Shown: piece after piece, positions 25,145 to 33,444 of the stretch
Position numbering within the stretch: the stretch's first letter is position 1
Layout: each line of letters opens with the position of its first letter
From: Empedobacter brevis NBRC 14943 = ATCC 43319
GTDB taxonomy: Bacteria > Bacteroidota > Bacteroidia > Flavobacteriales > Weeksellaceae
DNA length: 64,000 bases
Reading direction: 5' to 3'
Assembly: GCF_000382425.1 (NCBI RefSeq)
Contig: NZ_KB908302.1
Coordinates: 1 to 64,000, forward strand
Program-made: the position numbers and the translations under genes
Notes under the pieces: model-generated
The model's database searches: none
Seen by the model: only the letters and a program-made list of their open reading frames with translations
Told to the model about the DNA's origin: nothing

Positions 25145-26674
25145 ATGTTGAAAACGCGGAATATCTATCAGATTTTATTGATTATGCTTTGCTTGTGTCA
25201 GATTTCAAAAGCACAAGATAGTGTGTCATTTTTTCAAGACTTTAAGAATCAATACAATACTGAAAGAGGGTTTAAACAACAATATTACTATAATCCGGCG
25301 AATATGCTGGATTATAGTTTTTCTTCTTTTTCAGAATTACGTTTAGACTATTTCGAGCAAAAAGATAAAATTTATCGCCAACAAAAAGGTTCCGGAGAAC
25401 AAGGAATAGGAGTTTCTACACGTTCTTTCCAGAAGCTAAACGATCGAAAAGTTCTTTGGGGATCCGCATCTTATCAAAATTTAAAACAAAATAAGATAAA
25501 ATGGAATGAAAACTTAGATTATGATCGAGTTGCACCTTATATTTCTTCAGATTCAGTTGGTGGAGATATAGAGATAGAGCGTTATAACTTTTTGGGTGGT
25601 TACGGACAAAAATTTAATCAGTTTTCGATTGGGGCTCAACTAAGTTATCAGGCTCAATTAGGTTCTCGTGCTCGTGACCCGAGGTTAAATAATACGACCT
25701 CAGAATTAGGAATAAAAATAGGAGCCGGGTACAATTTTTATAGAAATTTATCTGTTGATGTTTTTGTAGAAGGAAACAAGTACCAACAGAATAGTACGGT
25801 TCGTTTTGTGAATAGTTTAGGGCAGCCCCTGGTGTATCAAATGACAGGTTTAGGAATTTACAATAGTTTCTTTACAGGAGGAGCATCTGTTCAAAGTTCC
25901 GTTCATGAAGAATATAGTTATAAAACAGGACTGAAATTAGGAGATAAAACAGGAAGAAATTTTTATGTTTTAGCAAATATAGGTCAATCTAATATGGAAA
26001 GAAATTTTAGGGGAACCCTGAATCGTTATCTTGTCATTTCTGATTTAGATAGAAATTATATGGAAGTAGAAGCTGCCAAATTTTTTCAATTAAATGATCA
26101 CCGTTTGGGGGTAAAAGCAAATTTTTTGTCTACTAAAACAAAAGGAACTGAATTTGGCTATAGTAATAATGAAAAATTGACATCACTAATTTATAAACGC
26201 CTATCTTATAAAAAAGAGGACGAAATAACAGGTTTATCGTTATACTATGCTGTGAATAAAGAAAATTTTAGTTTATCATTTGCTCCGTATTATAATTATC
26301 AAAAAACAACAGAACAACGAATTTTACCCTATAGTGGTCAAAAATTTGAATACAACACGATGGGAGTAACGATAGATTATACGCATAAAATAGCAAAAAA
26401 TCAAATCGTATCCTTTCATCCGTTTTTTGATTATAAGTCTGTTGTCTCTGCAAAAAATGTACTGAGTACAAATGCAGTAAATGCGATAAACAATTGGATC
26501 ATTGAAGATTTTAATTATCTATCAAGTGATATCACAACAATTGGTGCTAACTTGCGCTACGATTTAAAATTGGAAAAATTACCTGCATTTTTTGTAAGTG
26601 GAAGTTTTATTCAATCAAAAATTCAATCAAAAAATAATAATTATTCCTCTGTTTCATTAGGAATAACGTTCTAA
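25145..26674 (+). CDS. DUF6850-type outer-membrane beta-barrel protein
   Basis: 509 residues from the ATG at 25145. The frame opens at a TTG at 25121, which would overlap the DUF4876 gene by 11 bases; the ATG precedes a clear signal peptide (NIYQILLIMLCLCQISKAQ). The body alternates polar and apolar residues, as in an outer-membrane barrel, and ends with YSSVSLGITF (C-terminal Phe). It matches the layout of the DUF6850 family that follows DUF4876 in these operons. Function is unknown to me. Confidence 0.72.
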   Translation: MLKTRNIYQILLIMLCLCQISKAQDSVSFFQDFKNQYNTERGFKQQYYYNPANMLDYSFSSFSELRLDYFEQKDKIYRQQKGSGEQGIGVSTRSFQKLNDRKVLWGSASYQNLKQNKIKWNENLDYDRVAPYISSDSVGGDIEIERYNFLGGYGQKFNQFSIGAQLSYQAQLGSRARDPRLNNTTSELGIKIGAGYNFYRNLSVDVFVEGNKYQQNSTVRFVNSLGQPLVYQMTGLGIYNSFFTGGASVQSSVHEEYSYKTGLKLGDKTGRNFYVLANIGQSNMERNFRGTLNRYLVISDLDRNYMEVEAAKFFQLNDHRLGVKANFLSTKTKGTEFGYSNNEKLTSLIYKRLSYKKEDEITGLSLYYAVNKENFSLSFAPYYNYQKTTEQRILPYSGQKFEYNTMGVTIDYTHKIAKNQIVSFHPFFDYKSVVSAKNVLSTNAVNAINNWIIEDFNYLSSDITTIGANLRYDLKLEKLPAFFVSGSFIQSKIQSKNNNYSSVSLGITF

Positions 26675-26678
26675 AAAA

Positions 26679-27830
26679 ATGAAGTTTAAAATAGTACTAT
26701 CAACCTTAGTTTTAAGTCTTTTTTTCTTGGTAAGTTTTGCCCCTGCGGTAAAAAATGATCTCAATTATTTGCAGGATCCAACGATACAAGATATTATTAA
26801 TAGTTATAAAAATAACATTAGTCTTTGGCCAAAACCAGTTATAGATAAAGGAGTAGAGTGGAAAGAGTTTAGTTCTATCAAACGAGATACAGCATATTTT
26901 ACAACACATGCTCAACCAGAAGTGATCTTGGGGAAGATGTTATTCTTTGATCCTAAACTGTCCGGTTCAAATCAAATCTCTTGTAGTTCTTGTCACGATC
27001 CGGAAATGGGATGGACTGACCGAAGAAAAGTTTCTTTAGGAAATAATCATTTAGAAGGAACACGTAACACCCAATCTTTATTCAATATTGCAGAAAGAAC
27101 TTCTTTTTTCTGGGATGGACGAGCACTGACATTAGAGGACCAAGCAAATGGACCACTTTCTGCTTTTCATGAAATGGATATGGATGTAACGAAATTGCCG
27201 GAAAAATTAAAACAATACAAAGGGTATTTAAAATTGTTTAAAGATGCTTTCGGAGATGAAAAAATAACGAATACCCGAATCAATCATGCATTGGCAGTTT
27301 TTCAGAAATCGATAAAAAGCCAGCCAAGCCGTTTTGATCGTTTTATAGATGGTGATTATAAATCTTTGACGGATCAGGAAATTTACGGCATGCATTTGTT
27401 TCGTACAAAAGCGCGTTGTATGAATTGTCACAATGGAACATATTTAACAGATGAATCTTTTCATAATATCGGCTTAACCTATTATAAAAGAAAATATGAA
27501 GACCTGGGACGTTATGAGTTTACGAAAAAGGCAGATGATGTGGGGAAATTTAAAACGCCATCCTTACGAGATTTATTGAATACAAGACCTTGGATGCACA
27601 ATGGTTTTTTCGATGATTTGGATGGATTGATCAATCTGTATAACAGTGGAATGCATATGATAGACCCTACACCGGAAGAAAAAGCAAAAGATCCGCTTTA
27701 TCCTTATACAGACCCATTGTTACAACCACTAAATCTTACACAAGAGGAGAAGACAGCTTTGAAATCTTTTCTTGAATCGATGAATGGGACAAAATATAAA
27801 ATGGACCGTCCTAAATTTCCAACAGAATAA
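26679..27830 (+). CDS. di-heme cytochrome-c peroxidase-type enzyme
   Basis: 383 residues. A signal peptide (MKFKIVLSTLVLSLFFLVSFA) is followed by two c-type heme sites: CSSCH (C102, C105, H106) and CMNCH (C247, C250, H251). The fold is that of bacterial di-heme peroxidase/MauG. It may reduce peroxide or oxidise a protein side chain or a ligand. It lies four bases after the barrel gene, so it belongs to the TonB operon. It is a relative, not a close copy, of the enzyme at 9528-10568. It acts in the periplasm. Confidence 0.85.
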   Translation: MKFKIVLSTLVLSLFFLVSFAPAVKNDLNYLQDPTIQDIINSYKNNISLWPKPVIDKGVEWKEFSSIKRDTAYFTTHAQPEVILGKMLFFDPKLSGSNQISCSSCHDPEMGWTDRRKVSLGNNHLEGTRNTQSLFNIAERTSFFWDGRALTLEDQANGPLSAFHEMDMDVTKLPEKLKQYKGYLKLFKDAFGDEKITNTRINHALAVFQKSIKSQPSRFDRFIDGDYKSLTDQEIYGMHLFRTKARCMNCHNGTYLTDESFHNIGLTYYKRKYEDLGRYEFTKKADDVGKFKTPSLRDLLNTRPWMHNGFFDDLDGLINLYNSGMHMIDPTPEEKAKDPLYPYTDPLLQPLNLTQEEKTALKSFLESMNGTKYKMDRPKFPTE

Positions 27831-27876
27831 AATATAATGAAAATAAAATTGTTATAAATTTTATAACTATAACCAG

Positions 27877-27912
27877 AAATCCCGTTGAATGATCTCATTC
27901 AACGGGATTTTT
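27877..27912. terminator. bidirectional terminator
   Basis: A perfect 16-bp inverted repeat, AAATCCCGTTGAATGA with TCATTCAACGGGATTT, followed by a T-run. It serves the TonB operon and, read on the other strand, the tlpA-like gene. Confidence 0.92.
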
Positions 27913-27935
27913 TAATTGATCTATAATCAAAATTT

Positions 27936-28514
27936 TTAGTTCATTGTTTTCAATTCATTTAAGAAATCAACAATGTCCTGACCTGAATAATCTGCCATGC
28001 CCATTGTCGTATGCGCAATATTGCCTTTCTTATCTAAAATAACAGTTGTTGGTAAGGAACCATTGAAAAATTCTGTCGGAATAGAAGAATTGGGATAAAC
28101 CACTGGCAACGACAGTTTTTTACGCTCCATAAATTTGGCAACTTTATCTCTTTTTCCCTCGACTTCAACAGTTAAGATAACGATTTCCTCATCATCTTTT
28201 ACTTTGTCATAAAGTTGTTGAATTGAAGGCATTTCTGCAATACAAGGAGGACACCAGGTTGCCCAAAAATTCATAAAGACCACCTTGCCTTTCAAATCTT
28301 CTATATTCACTGATCTTCCATCTGCATAAACCATTTCAAAAGTATAATTTGCTTCTGATTTAGATTGAATAACTGGTTCTACTTTTTCTAATTTAGGTTG
28401 AAATAAACCTAATTTCATTAAACCCTGTTGCATCATGGCTTTTGCTTCCGGTACAAAAAGTAAGACCAAAGCCAATGCACCTACGATTATTGTTGAATAA
28501 TTTCTTTTTAACAT
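27936..28514 (-). CDS. TlpA-like thioredoxin-fold protein
   Basis: 192 residues from the ATG at 28514, which follows the stop of the upstream gene by two bases; a further ATG at 28544 would overlap that gene. An N-terminal helix anchors the domain outside the inner membrane. The active site is WATWCPPC (C88, C91), the TlpA/ResA type, then LPTTVILDKKGNIAH with a cis-proline loop. It reduces disulfides in the periplasm, often for cytochrome-c or copper-centre assembly. Its operon partner is the DoxDA-like membrane protein. Confidence 0.88.
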   Translation of the reverse strand: MLKRNYSTIIVGALALVLLFVPEAKAMMQQGLMKLGLFQPKLEKVEPVIQSKSEANYTFEMVYADGRSVNIEDLKGKVVFMNFWATWCPPCIAEMPSIQQLYDKVKDDEEIVILTVEVEGKRDKVAKFMERKKLSLPVVYPNSSIPTEFFNGSLPTTVILDKKGNIAHTTMGMADYSGQDIVDFLNELKTMN

Positions 28515-28516
28515 TG

Positions 28517-29491
28517 TTATAAATTTGTTATTGTTTGTTCCCATTGTAATCCGCTTATGTCAGTTAAAACTACTTTGTGAATTTTGTTTTCTATGTGAAA
28601 ATTTAAATTAGCTTTTGCACCCAAAGGTAATACCAAACTATGTTTATGTGGTGCAACTTTTGCTACATAATAATTTGAAATCTGCTGATGATCTAAATTA
28701 GCCAGCGCTTTCATGTCAAGAGATTTTATGATTTCATTTTGGTGATCATGAAAATCAATTTGAATTAAAAAAGAACCATATACATCAGCACCTTCTATTC
28801 GCATGACATCAAATGAAACCTTATTTTGTTGTTGTGTAAGATTCGAAATTTCTACTTGAGGTTTTACAGATTTATTATGCAAAGTGCCATAAACACCGCC
28901 ATGAAATACTTGATTGGTAAATAGGGTAACGAATAAAATGAAAAAACTAAACCCCAAAAAATAAGGTGAAAATTTTTTATATGATGTTATATTCCACTCG
29001 TTTTCTTGTTGAATGTACTGGTTTTTATGGAAAAAATAATCCAATGATATTTTTCCTGACCCTGCTTGAAACAAACTGAAACCTCCGGCTAAACCTAATA
29101 CACCAATTTGCCATTCGTCTAAACATGTTGTACCAATCCAACCTGAACCAAGTAGAATTCCCATTGCTAAGAAAAAAACAGCAATACTCATGAGACGGGT
29201 TTTATAACCGAGTATTAAAAGGAGTCCTACAATTCCTTCAACAAGTGTGAAAATCCACATGTTCCAAAATAAAGCTTCGGGATTTTCTACTAAATATTGA
29301 ATAAGAGGTTTGATGAAAAGAGCATTTGGTAAAAAATGATTGAATTTTTCACCAATATAACCGGCTGCTTCAGGATCCAGTTTATTTTCTAAAATTAAAC
29401 GCCTCCAGAAAGCTGAAAAGTAAGTCCAACCAATGACCAAACGTAATGCCAAGACAGCATTACCCATTGAGAGAACAGATTTATTTTGCAT
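28517..29491 (-). CDS. DoxD/DoxA-like quinone-linked membrane protein
   Basis: 324 residues. The N-terminal 180 have the DoxD layout: helices with RLVIGWTYFSAFWRR, then WNMWIFTLVEGIVGLLLILGY and LGSGWIGTTCLDEWQ. After about 195 a periplasmic DoxA-like beta domain runs to the C-terminus. The fused DoxDA pair is the subunit set of thiosulfate:quinone oxidoreductase, but in many bacteria such proteins serve other thiol or metal redox tasks. It is followed by TlpA and preceded by a small secreted protein, so a periplasmic thiol function is likely. Confidence 0.78.
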   Translation of the reverse strand: MQNKSVLSMGNAVLALRLVIGWTYFSAFWRRLILENKLDPEAAGYIGEKFNHFLPNALFIKPLIQYLVENPEALFWNMWIFTLVEGIVGLLLILGYKTRLMSIAVFFLAMGILLGSGWIGTTCLDEWQIGVLGLAGGFSLFQAGSGKISLDYFFHKNQYIQQENEWNITSYKKFSPYFLGFSFFILFVTLFTNQVFHGGVYGTLHNKSVKPQVEISNLTQQQNKVSFDVMRIEGADVYGSFLIQIDFHDHQNEIIKSLDMKALANLDHQQISNYYVAKVAPHKHSLVLPLGAKANLNFHIENKIHKVVLTDISGLQWEQTITNL

Positions 29492-29542
29492 AAATAATTG
29501 TATAAGTTATTGAATAATTGTAATCGGAATAATTGTAAATAA

Positions 29543-29905
29543 TTATGACGACAAGGAATATTTCAATTGCTTATATAAAAGATAGAATGGAATTTTTGAT
29601 GATTGAATTTCAATTGAATTTGAATCTTCTTCGATCAAAGAAGAGCGAGCAAATGGAATGAATTGAAATGATGTTTGAGGTAAATCAAAATTCGAAAAAT
29701 TAAGTTGTTTCGTTGATTTTTTAATTGTTTCAAACTTAACAACAGTACATGGGTTTGATTTATTTTGAATTGTTTTGGACGGAGAAGTTTTCGTTTGCTG
29801 AACATTCTCTACGTCCAAAATAGTATGAATAGAAGCTTTGATGCTACACGGTGTGAGTAGCACAAAAATTGAAGAAATAATTAAAACAAAACTTCTAACA
29901 TTCAT
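29543..29905 (-). CDS. small secreted protein of unknown function
   Basis: 120 residues. A signal peptide ends near CSIKA (about 25). The mature part has one cysteine (NPCTVVK) and no recognised domain. The end, PFYLLYKQLKYSLSS, resembles the tail of the small Cys-triad proteins at 11537 and 11975 only loosely. It lies 51 bases before the DoxDA gene and is probably co-transcribed. I do not recognise it. Confidence 0.5.
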   Translation of the reverse strand: MNVRSFVLIISSIFVLLTPCSIKASIHTILDVENVQQTKTSPSKTIQNKSNPCTVVKFETIKKSTKQLNFSNFDLPQTSFQFIPFARSSLIEEDSNSIEIQSSKIPFYLLYKQLKYSLSS

Positions 29906-29977
29906 GGAACGAAACTAATCATAAATTCTCAATAAAAACCAATCTGCAATTAAACTTTAAGAAATTATTAGATTTTC

Positions 29978-29985
29978 TATCTTTG
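29978..29985 (+). promoter_or_regulatory. -7 element with near-leaderless start
   Basis: TATCTTTG ends five bases before the ATG of the permease gene (29991). The start of transcription would be at or next to the start codon. Confidence 0.5.
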
Positions 29986-29990
29986 TCTTA

Positions 29991-30995
29991 ATGAAAGAAA
30001 AACCACTATTTTTTATACTGATCATTCTGACACTTCTCCTTTTTATTTTAAGTTTAAGTGTCGGCAAAGTTTCAATTTCTTTCACTGAAATTTTTAAGGT
30101 ATTTTCAGGAAACTCAGATGAAATGCTCCATAATCTTGTGCTTAACTTTCGTTTACCAAAGTCGTTAACAGCTCTTTTGGTTGGAATTTCATTGCCAATT
30201 TCTGGCTTTTTGATGCAGGAATTATTCAAGAATCCATTGGCAGAACCTTCTGTTTTAGGAATTACATCGATGGCAAGTTTAGGCGTTGCCATTGTGATTT
30301 TTCTTTTCTCCATGATTGGTTTGGATGAATTTCTGAATAATCCTTGGATTACCATTGTAGCTTCTTTTATGGGCGCAATCATCGCTTTATTTTTGGTAAT
30401 TTCACTCTCCTTTCGTGTCAAATCTTCTGCTTCTCTAGTCATTATTGGCTTTATGATAGCGGGATTAGCCGGTGCATTAATCGGAATGATGCAGTATTTT
30501 GCTCCTTCTGATAAAATCAAAGCATATTTGGTTTGGGGATTTGGATCTATAAGCGGATTGTCTTGGGAACAATTGAGCATTTTTGCATTGTTTGTTTTGG
30601 GAGGGATTATCGTTTCATTATTTACGTTGCGTGGAATTACAGCTCTATTATTGGGAGAAAAATATGCTCAATCCTTAGGAATAAATATCAAAAGATTACG
30701 ATTTATAATTCTGGTTTCAACAGCTTTGTTAACCGCTTCAGCAACGGCTTTTGCAGGGCCGATTAGTTTTATCGGATTAGCTGTACCACATATTTGCAGA
30801 ACTTTATTGAAAACAGGAGACATGAAAGTTCTTTATCGATGGATTTTTATTTCAGGTATCTTTTTTATGCTGTTATTTTCTATTTTGACAGAAGTTTTTC
30901 CGTTTGGAACTTTACCAATTAACATCATTACAGCTTTGTTTGGAGCTCCGATTGTCATTAGTATTTTGTTGAACAATAAAAATGAAGTACGATGA
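29991..30995 (+). CDS. FecCD-type ABC transporter permease
   Basis: 334 residues with about ten membrane helices. The family marks are LNFRLPKSLTALLVGISL and GFLMQELFKNPLAEPSVLGI (residues about 45-85), and GPISFIGLAVPHICR (about 254-268). Such permeases import iron-siderophore, heme or cobalamin through the inner membrane as a homodimer. No substrate-binding protein is in the window next to it. Its 3' end overlaps the ATPase gene by four bases, ATGA. Confidence 0.92.
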   Translation: MKEKPLFFILIILTLLLFILSLSVGKVSISFTEIFKVFSGNSDEMLHNLVLNFRLPKSLTALLVGISLPISGFLMQELFKNPLAEPSVLGITSMASLGVAIVIFLFSMIGLDEFLNNPWITIVASFMGAIIALFLVISLSFRVKSSASLVIIGFMIAGLAGALIGMMQYFAPSDKIKAYLVWGFGSISGLSWEQLSIFALFVLGGIIVSLFTLRGITALLLGEKYAQSLGINIKRLRFIILVSTALLTASATAFAGPISFIGLAVPHICRTLLKTGDMKVLYRWIFISGIFFMLLFSILTEVFPFGTLPINIITALFGAPIVISILLNNKNEVR

Positions 30996-31981
30996 AAAAT
31001 ACTGTTTTGAAATTAGAAAATGTTTCGGTTGGATATGGTTCTAAAACAATCGTTTCGTCTATAAATGCAACAATTAATTCGAATGAATTAATAGCAATTT
31101 TAGGAAAAAACGGAGCTGGGAAATCAACATTGATTAATTCAATTCTAGGTTTTCAAAAAGTATTAAATGGAGAAATTTACGTTGAAAACGACGCGCTTAA
31201 AAAGTTATCTTCCCAAGAAATAGCGCAACAAATTGCGGTTGTTTTGCCGCGTTTGTCTATTGTTCCAAAAATTAAAGTGACTGAATTGGTTGCAATGGGA
31301 CGTCTGCCTTATCACAATGTCTTGAAAAAGATGTCCAAAGAGGAACAATATCTAATAGAGGAGGTTTTGGAATTGGTTGGCATTACAGATTTATCTTACC
31401 AGTTTGCAAATGAAATAAGTGAAGGACAGTTGCAGTTAGTGATGATTGCCCGTGCTTTATGCCAAGATGCGAAATTGGTAGTTTTAGATGAACCGACGTC
31501 TAATTTGGATTTAGCCAATCAATATAAGATTTTCAATTTATTGAATGAACTGAAGTCGAAAACAGAGAAATCGTTTTTAATGATTACACATGAAGTCGAT
31601 TTTGCATTAGAAAGAGCAGATAAAATTTGGTGGATTGAGGATGGGAAATTTTATGAAAATATACCGGAGGAACTAGCTTTTGAACATCGGATTATTCAAA
31701 AATTATCCAATCAAAATTTGATATATGATCAAAAAAACAACCGTTTTTCGACGCGGAAAGACTTTTCGAAATCAATCGGTGTTCGAGGTGATTCTGAATT
31801 GGCTTTTTGGGTAAAAAATGCGTTGATTCGTAATGGGATTTCTGTTGAAAATAATGCTGAAAATCATATTGAAATCACAGAAAATAACATCATCTTTGAA
31901 GGAATAAAGTTTGAATCGATAGATCAAATTGTAAATTTTGTGCAACAGTATGAAAAATATAATCGTAACAGGAGCGAGTAG
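30992..31981 (+). CDS. FecE-type ABC ATPase with C-terminal extension
   Basis: 329 residues. Walker A is GKNGAGKST (residues 38-46). The signature normally LSGGQ reads ISEGQ here (about 141-145). Walker B is LVVLDEPTSNLD (about 159-170), and the switch histidine is in ITHEVDF. Family members usually have about 255 residues, so about 75 extra residues follow, after YDQKNNRFS. It powers the upstream permease. The last 32 bases overlap the SDR gene, which begins at 31950. Confidence 0.9.
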   Translation: MKNTVLKLENVSVGYGSKTIVSSINATINSNELIAILGKNGAGKSTLINSILGFQKVLNGEIYVENDALKKLSSQEIAQQIAVVLPRLSIVPKIKVTELVAMGRLPYHNVLKKMSKEEQYLIEEVLELVGITDLSYQFANEISEGQLQLVMIARALCQDAKLVVLDEPTSNLDLANQYKIFNLLNELKSKTEKSFLMITHEVDFALERADKIWWIEDGKFYENIPEELAFEHRIIQKLSNQNLIYDQKNNRFSTRKDFSKSIGVRGDSELAFWVKNALIRNGISVENNAENHIEITENNIIFEGIKFESIDQIVNFVQQYEKYNRNRSE

Positions 31982-32639
31982 AGGAATAGGTTTTGAATTG
32001 GCAAAACAACATTTAGAATTAGGAAACCGAGTGTTGACAATTTCTCGAAATGTGGATAAATTGAAAGAATTGGAAGCTTTTGCAAACGAAAATCAATACC
32101 AATTTATTGGAATTGACTTGACGAATTTTGATGAAATTTCAAAAGTCTTAGAAGCTGTAACATCTTGGAAAAAAGTAGATATTCTATACAATAATGCCGG
32201 AATTTGTATTAATAAACCGTTTGAAGAAATACAGCAGGAGGATTTGTTAACTTCATGGCAGGTAAATTTTATGGCACCATACCGATTGATACAATTATTG
32301 ATGCCTAAATTTGATACTTCTTCTCATGTGGTTAATATCTCGACGATGGGAGCAGTACAAGGTTCGGTAAAATTTCCGGGTTTATCGGTTTATTCATCCT
32401 CGAAATCAGCAACTGTAAACTTGACGGAGTTGTTGGCTGAGGAATTGAAAGATCATGGACCACGAATTAATGCAGTAGCTTTGGGAGCTGTTCAAACAGA
32501 AATGTTAGAAGAAGCTTTTCCCGGGTATATTGCACCTCTTGAACCGGATGAAATGGCAGAATATTTAGTCGATTTTGGGTTGAACGGATGGAAATATTTT
32601 AATGGAAAAATTCAACAGGCTTCTATTTCAACCCCATAA
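31950..32639 (+). CDS. short-chain dehydrogenase/reductase
   Basis: 229 residues from the ATG at 31950; the frame opens 12 bases earlier with a GTG. The Rossmann motif is TGASRGIG (residues 7-14). NNAG and the catalytic YSSSKSA, with serine upstream in ISTMGA, complete the classical SDR set. It reduces or oxidises a carbonyl or hydroxyl with NAD(P). The substrate is unknown. It overlaps the ATPase gene by 32 bases and is thus co-translated with an iron-type transporter. Confidence 0.86.
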   Translation: MKNIIVTGASRGIGFELAKQHLELGNRVLTISRNVDKLKELEAFANENQYQFIGIDLTNFDEISKVLEAVTSWKKVDILYNNAGICINKPFEEIQQEDLLTSWQVNFMAPYRLIQLLMPKFDTSSHVVNISTMGAVQGSVKFPGLSVYSSSKSATVNLTELLAEELKDHGPRINAVALGAVQTEMLEEAFPGYIAPLEPDEMAEYLVDFGLNGWKYFNGKIQQASISTP

Positions 32640-32656
32640 ATAAGTAGAAGAAATTA

Positions 32657-32714
32657 AATCATCAATAAAAAACAGTGTTAAGACATGTCTTAACACTGTT
32701 TTTTATTGATGATT
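32657..32714. terminator. perfect 58-bp palindromic terminator
   Basis: Bases 32657-32685 are the exact reverse complement of 32686-32714, a 29-bp arm without loop, centred on ACATGT. The arm contains A/T-rich ends that provide a U-run. It follows the SDR gene by 17 bases. Confidence 0.85.
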
Positions 32715-32742
32715 GCTTAAGTTATACTATAACTAAAAAACC

Positions 32743-32750
32743 TATTTTTG
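32743..32750 (+). promoter_or_regulatory. -7 element with leaderless start
   Basis: TATTTTTG ends four bases before the ATG at 32755. Transcription would begin at or after the start codon, so the mRNA should be leaderless. Confidence 0.5.
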
Positions 32751-32754
32751 TAGT

Positions 32755-33444
32755 ATGCATATTTTAGTTGTAGAAGATGATCAAAGAATGTCTGAACTAA
32801 TTCAACGGGGATTAGAAGAGGCAGGATTCGAAGTAACTGTAGTTTATGATGGAGAAATGGCTCTTAAACTTGCGCTTCGTACAGCATATGATTTGATTGT
32901 ATCAGATATTATCTTACCAAAATTAGATGGGTTAGATTTCTGTCAGGAAATCAAAAAGTATAAACCTTTTTTACCCGTTATCATGTTAACTGCCTTAGGT
33001 ACTACGGATGATAAAGTAGAAGGATTTGATGCCGGGGCAGATGATTATATGGTGAAACCATTTGAAATGAGGGAGCTTATAGCGAGAATTGGTGTTTTAT
33101 CCAAAAGAAATTTCAATCATACATCGAAACTGTTTTTATTGAAATATGATACATTAGAAATGAATCTTCACACGAAGATTGTTAAACGGGAAGAAAAAGA
33201 AATCGATTTGACTCCCAAAGAGTTTCGATTATTGCAATATATGTTGGAAAATAATGAACGTGTTTTACCGAGAAGTGAAATTGCAGAAAAAGTTTGGGAC
33301 ACTCATTTTGATACAGGGACTAATTTTATCGACGTATACATCAATTATTTGAGAAATAAAATTGATAAACAATTTGAAACAAAGTTGATTCATACAAAAT
33401 CAGGACAAGGATTTATATTGAAAAAAGATGAAAATAAGAGTTAG
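32755..33444 (+). CDS. OmpR-family response regulator
   Basis: 229 residues. The receiver domain has the acidic pair E7/D8 (VVEDD), the phospho-acceptor D51 in IVSDIILPKLDG, and the conserved K near 101 (DYMVKPFEMREL). The C-terminal winged helix has LTPKEFRLLQYMLENNERV and the DNA-contact stretch FIDVYINYLRNKI. It belongs to the CusR/CzcR group by context. It overlaps the kinase gene by 17 bases. It probably controls the metal efflux genes downstream. Confidence 0.93.
   Translation: MHILVVEDDQRMSELIQRGLEEAGFEVTVVYDGEMALKLALRTAYDLIVSDIILPKLDGLDFCQEIKKYKPFLPVIMLTALGTTDDKVEGFDAGADDYMVKPFEMRELIARIGVLSKRNFNHTSKLFLLKYDTLEMNLHTKIVKREEKEIDLTPKEFRLLQYMLENNERVLPRSEIAEKVWDTHFDTGTNFIDVYINYLRNKIDKQFETKLIHTKSGQGFILKKDENKS

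Noticed and set aside
29957-30580. Open frame of 207 codons on the minus strand opposite the FecCD permease gene
   Set aside because: It runs antisense to a clear permease with full family motifs, has an odd residue mix rich in Ile, Lys and Pro, and no start signal. It is a shadow.
31938-31949. GTG start of the SDR gene
   Set aside because: The ATG at 31950 gives the normal short strand before the TGASRGIG motif.
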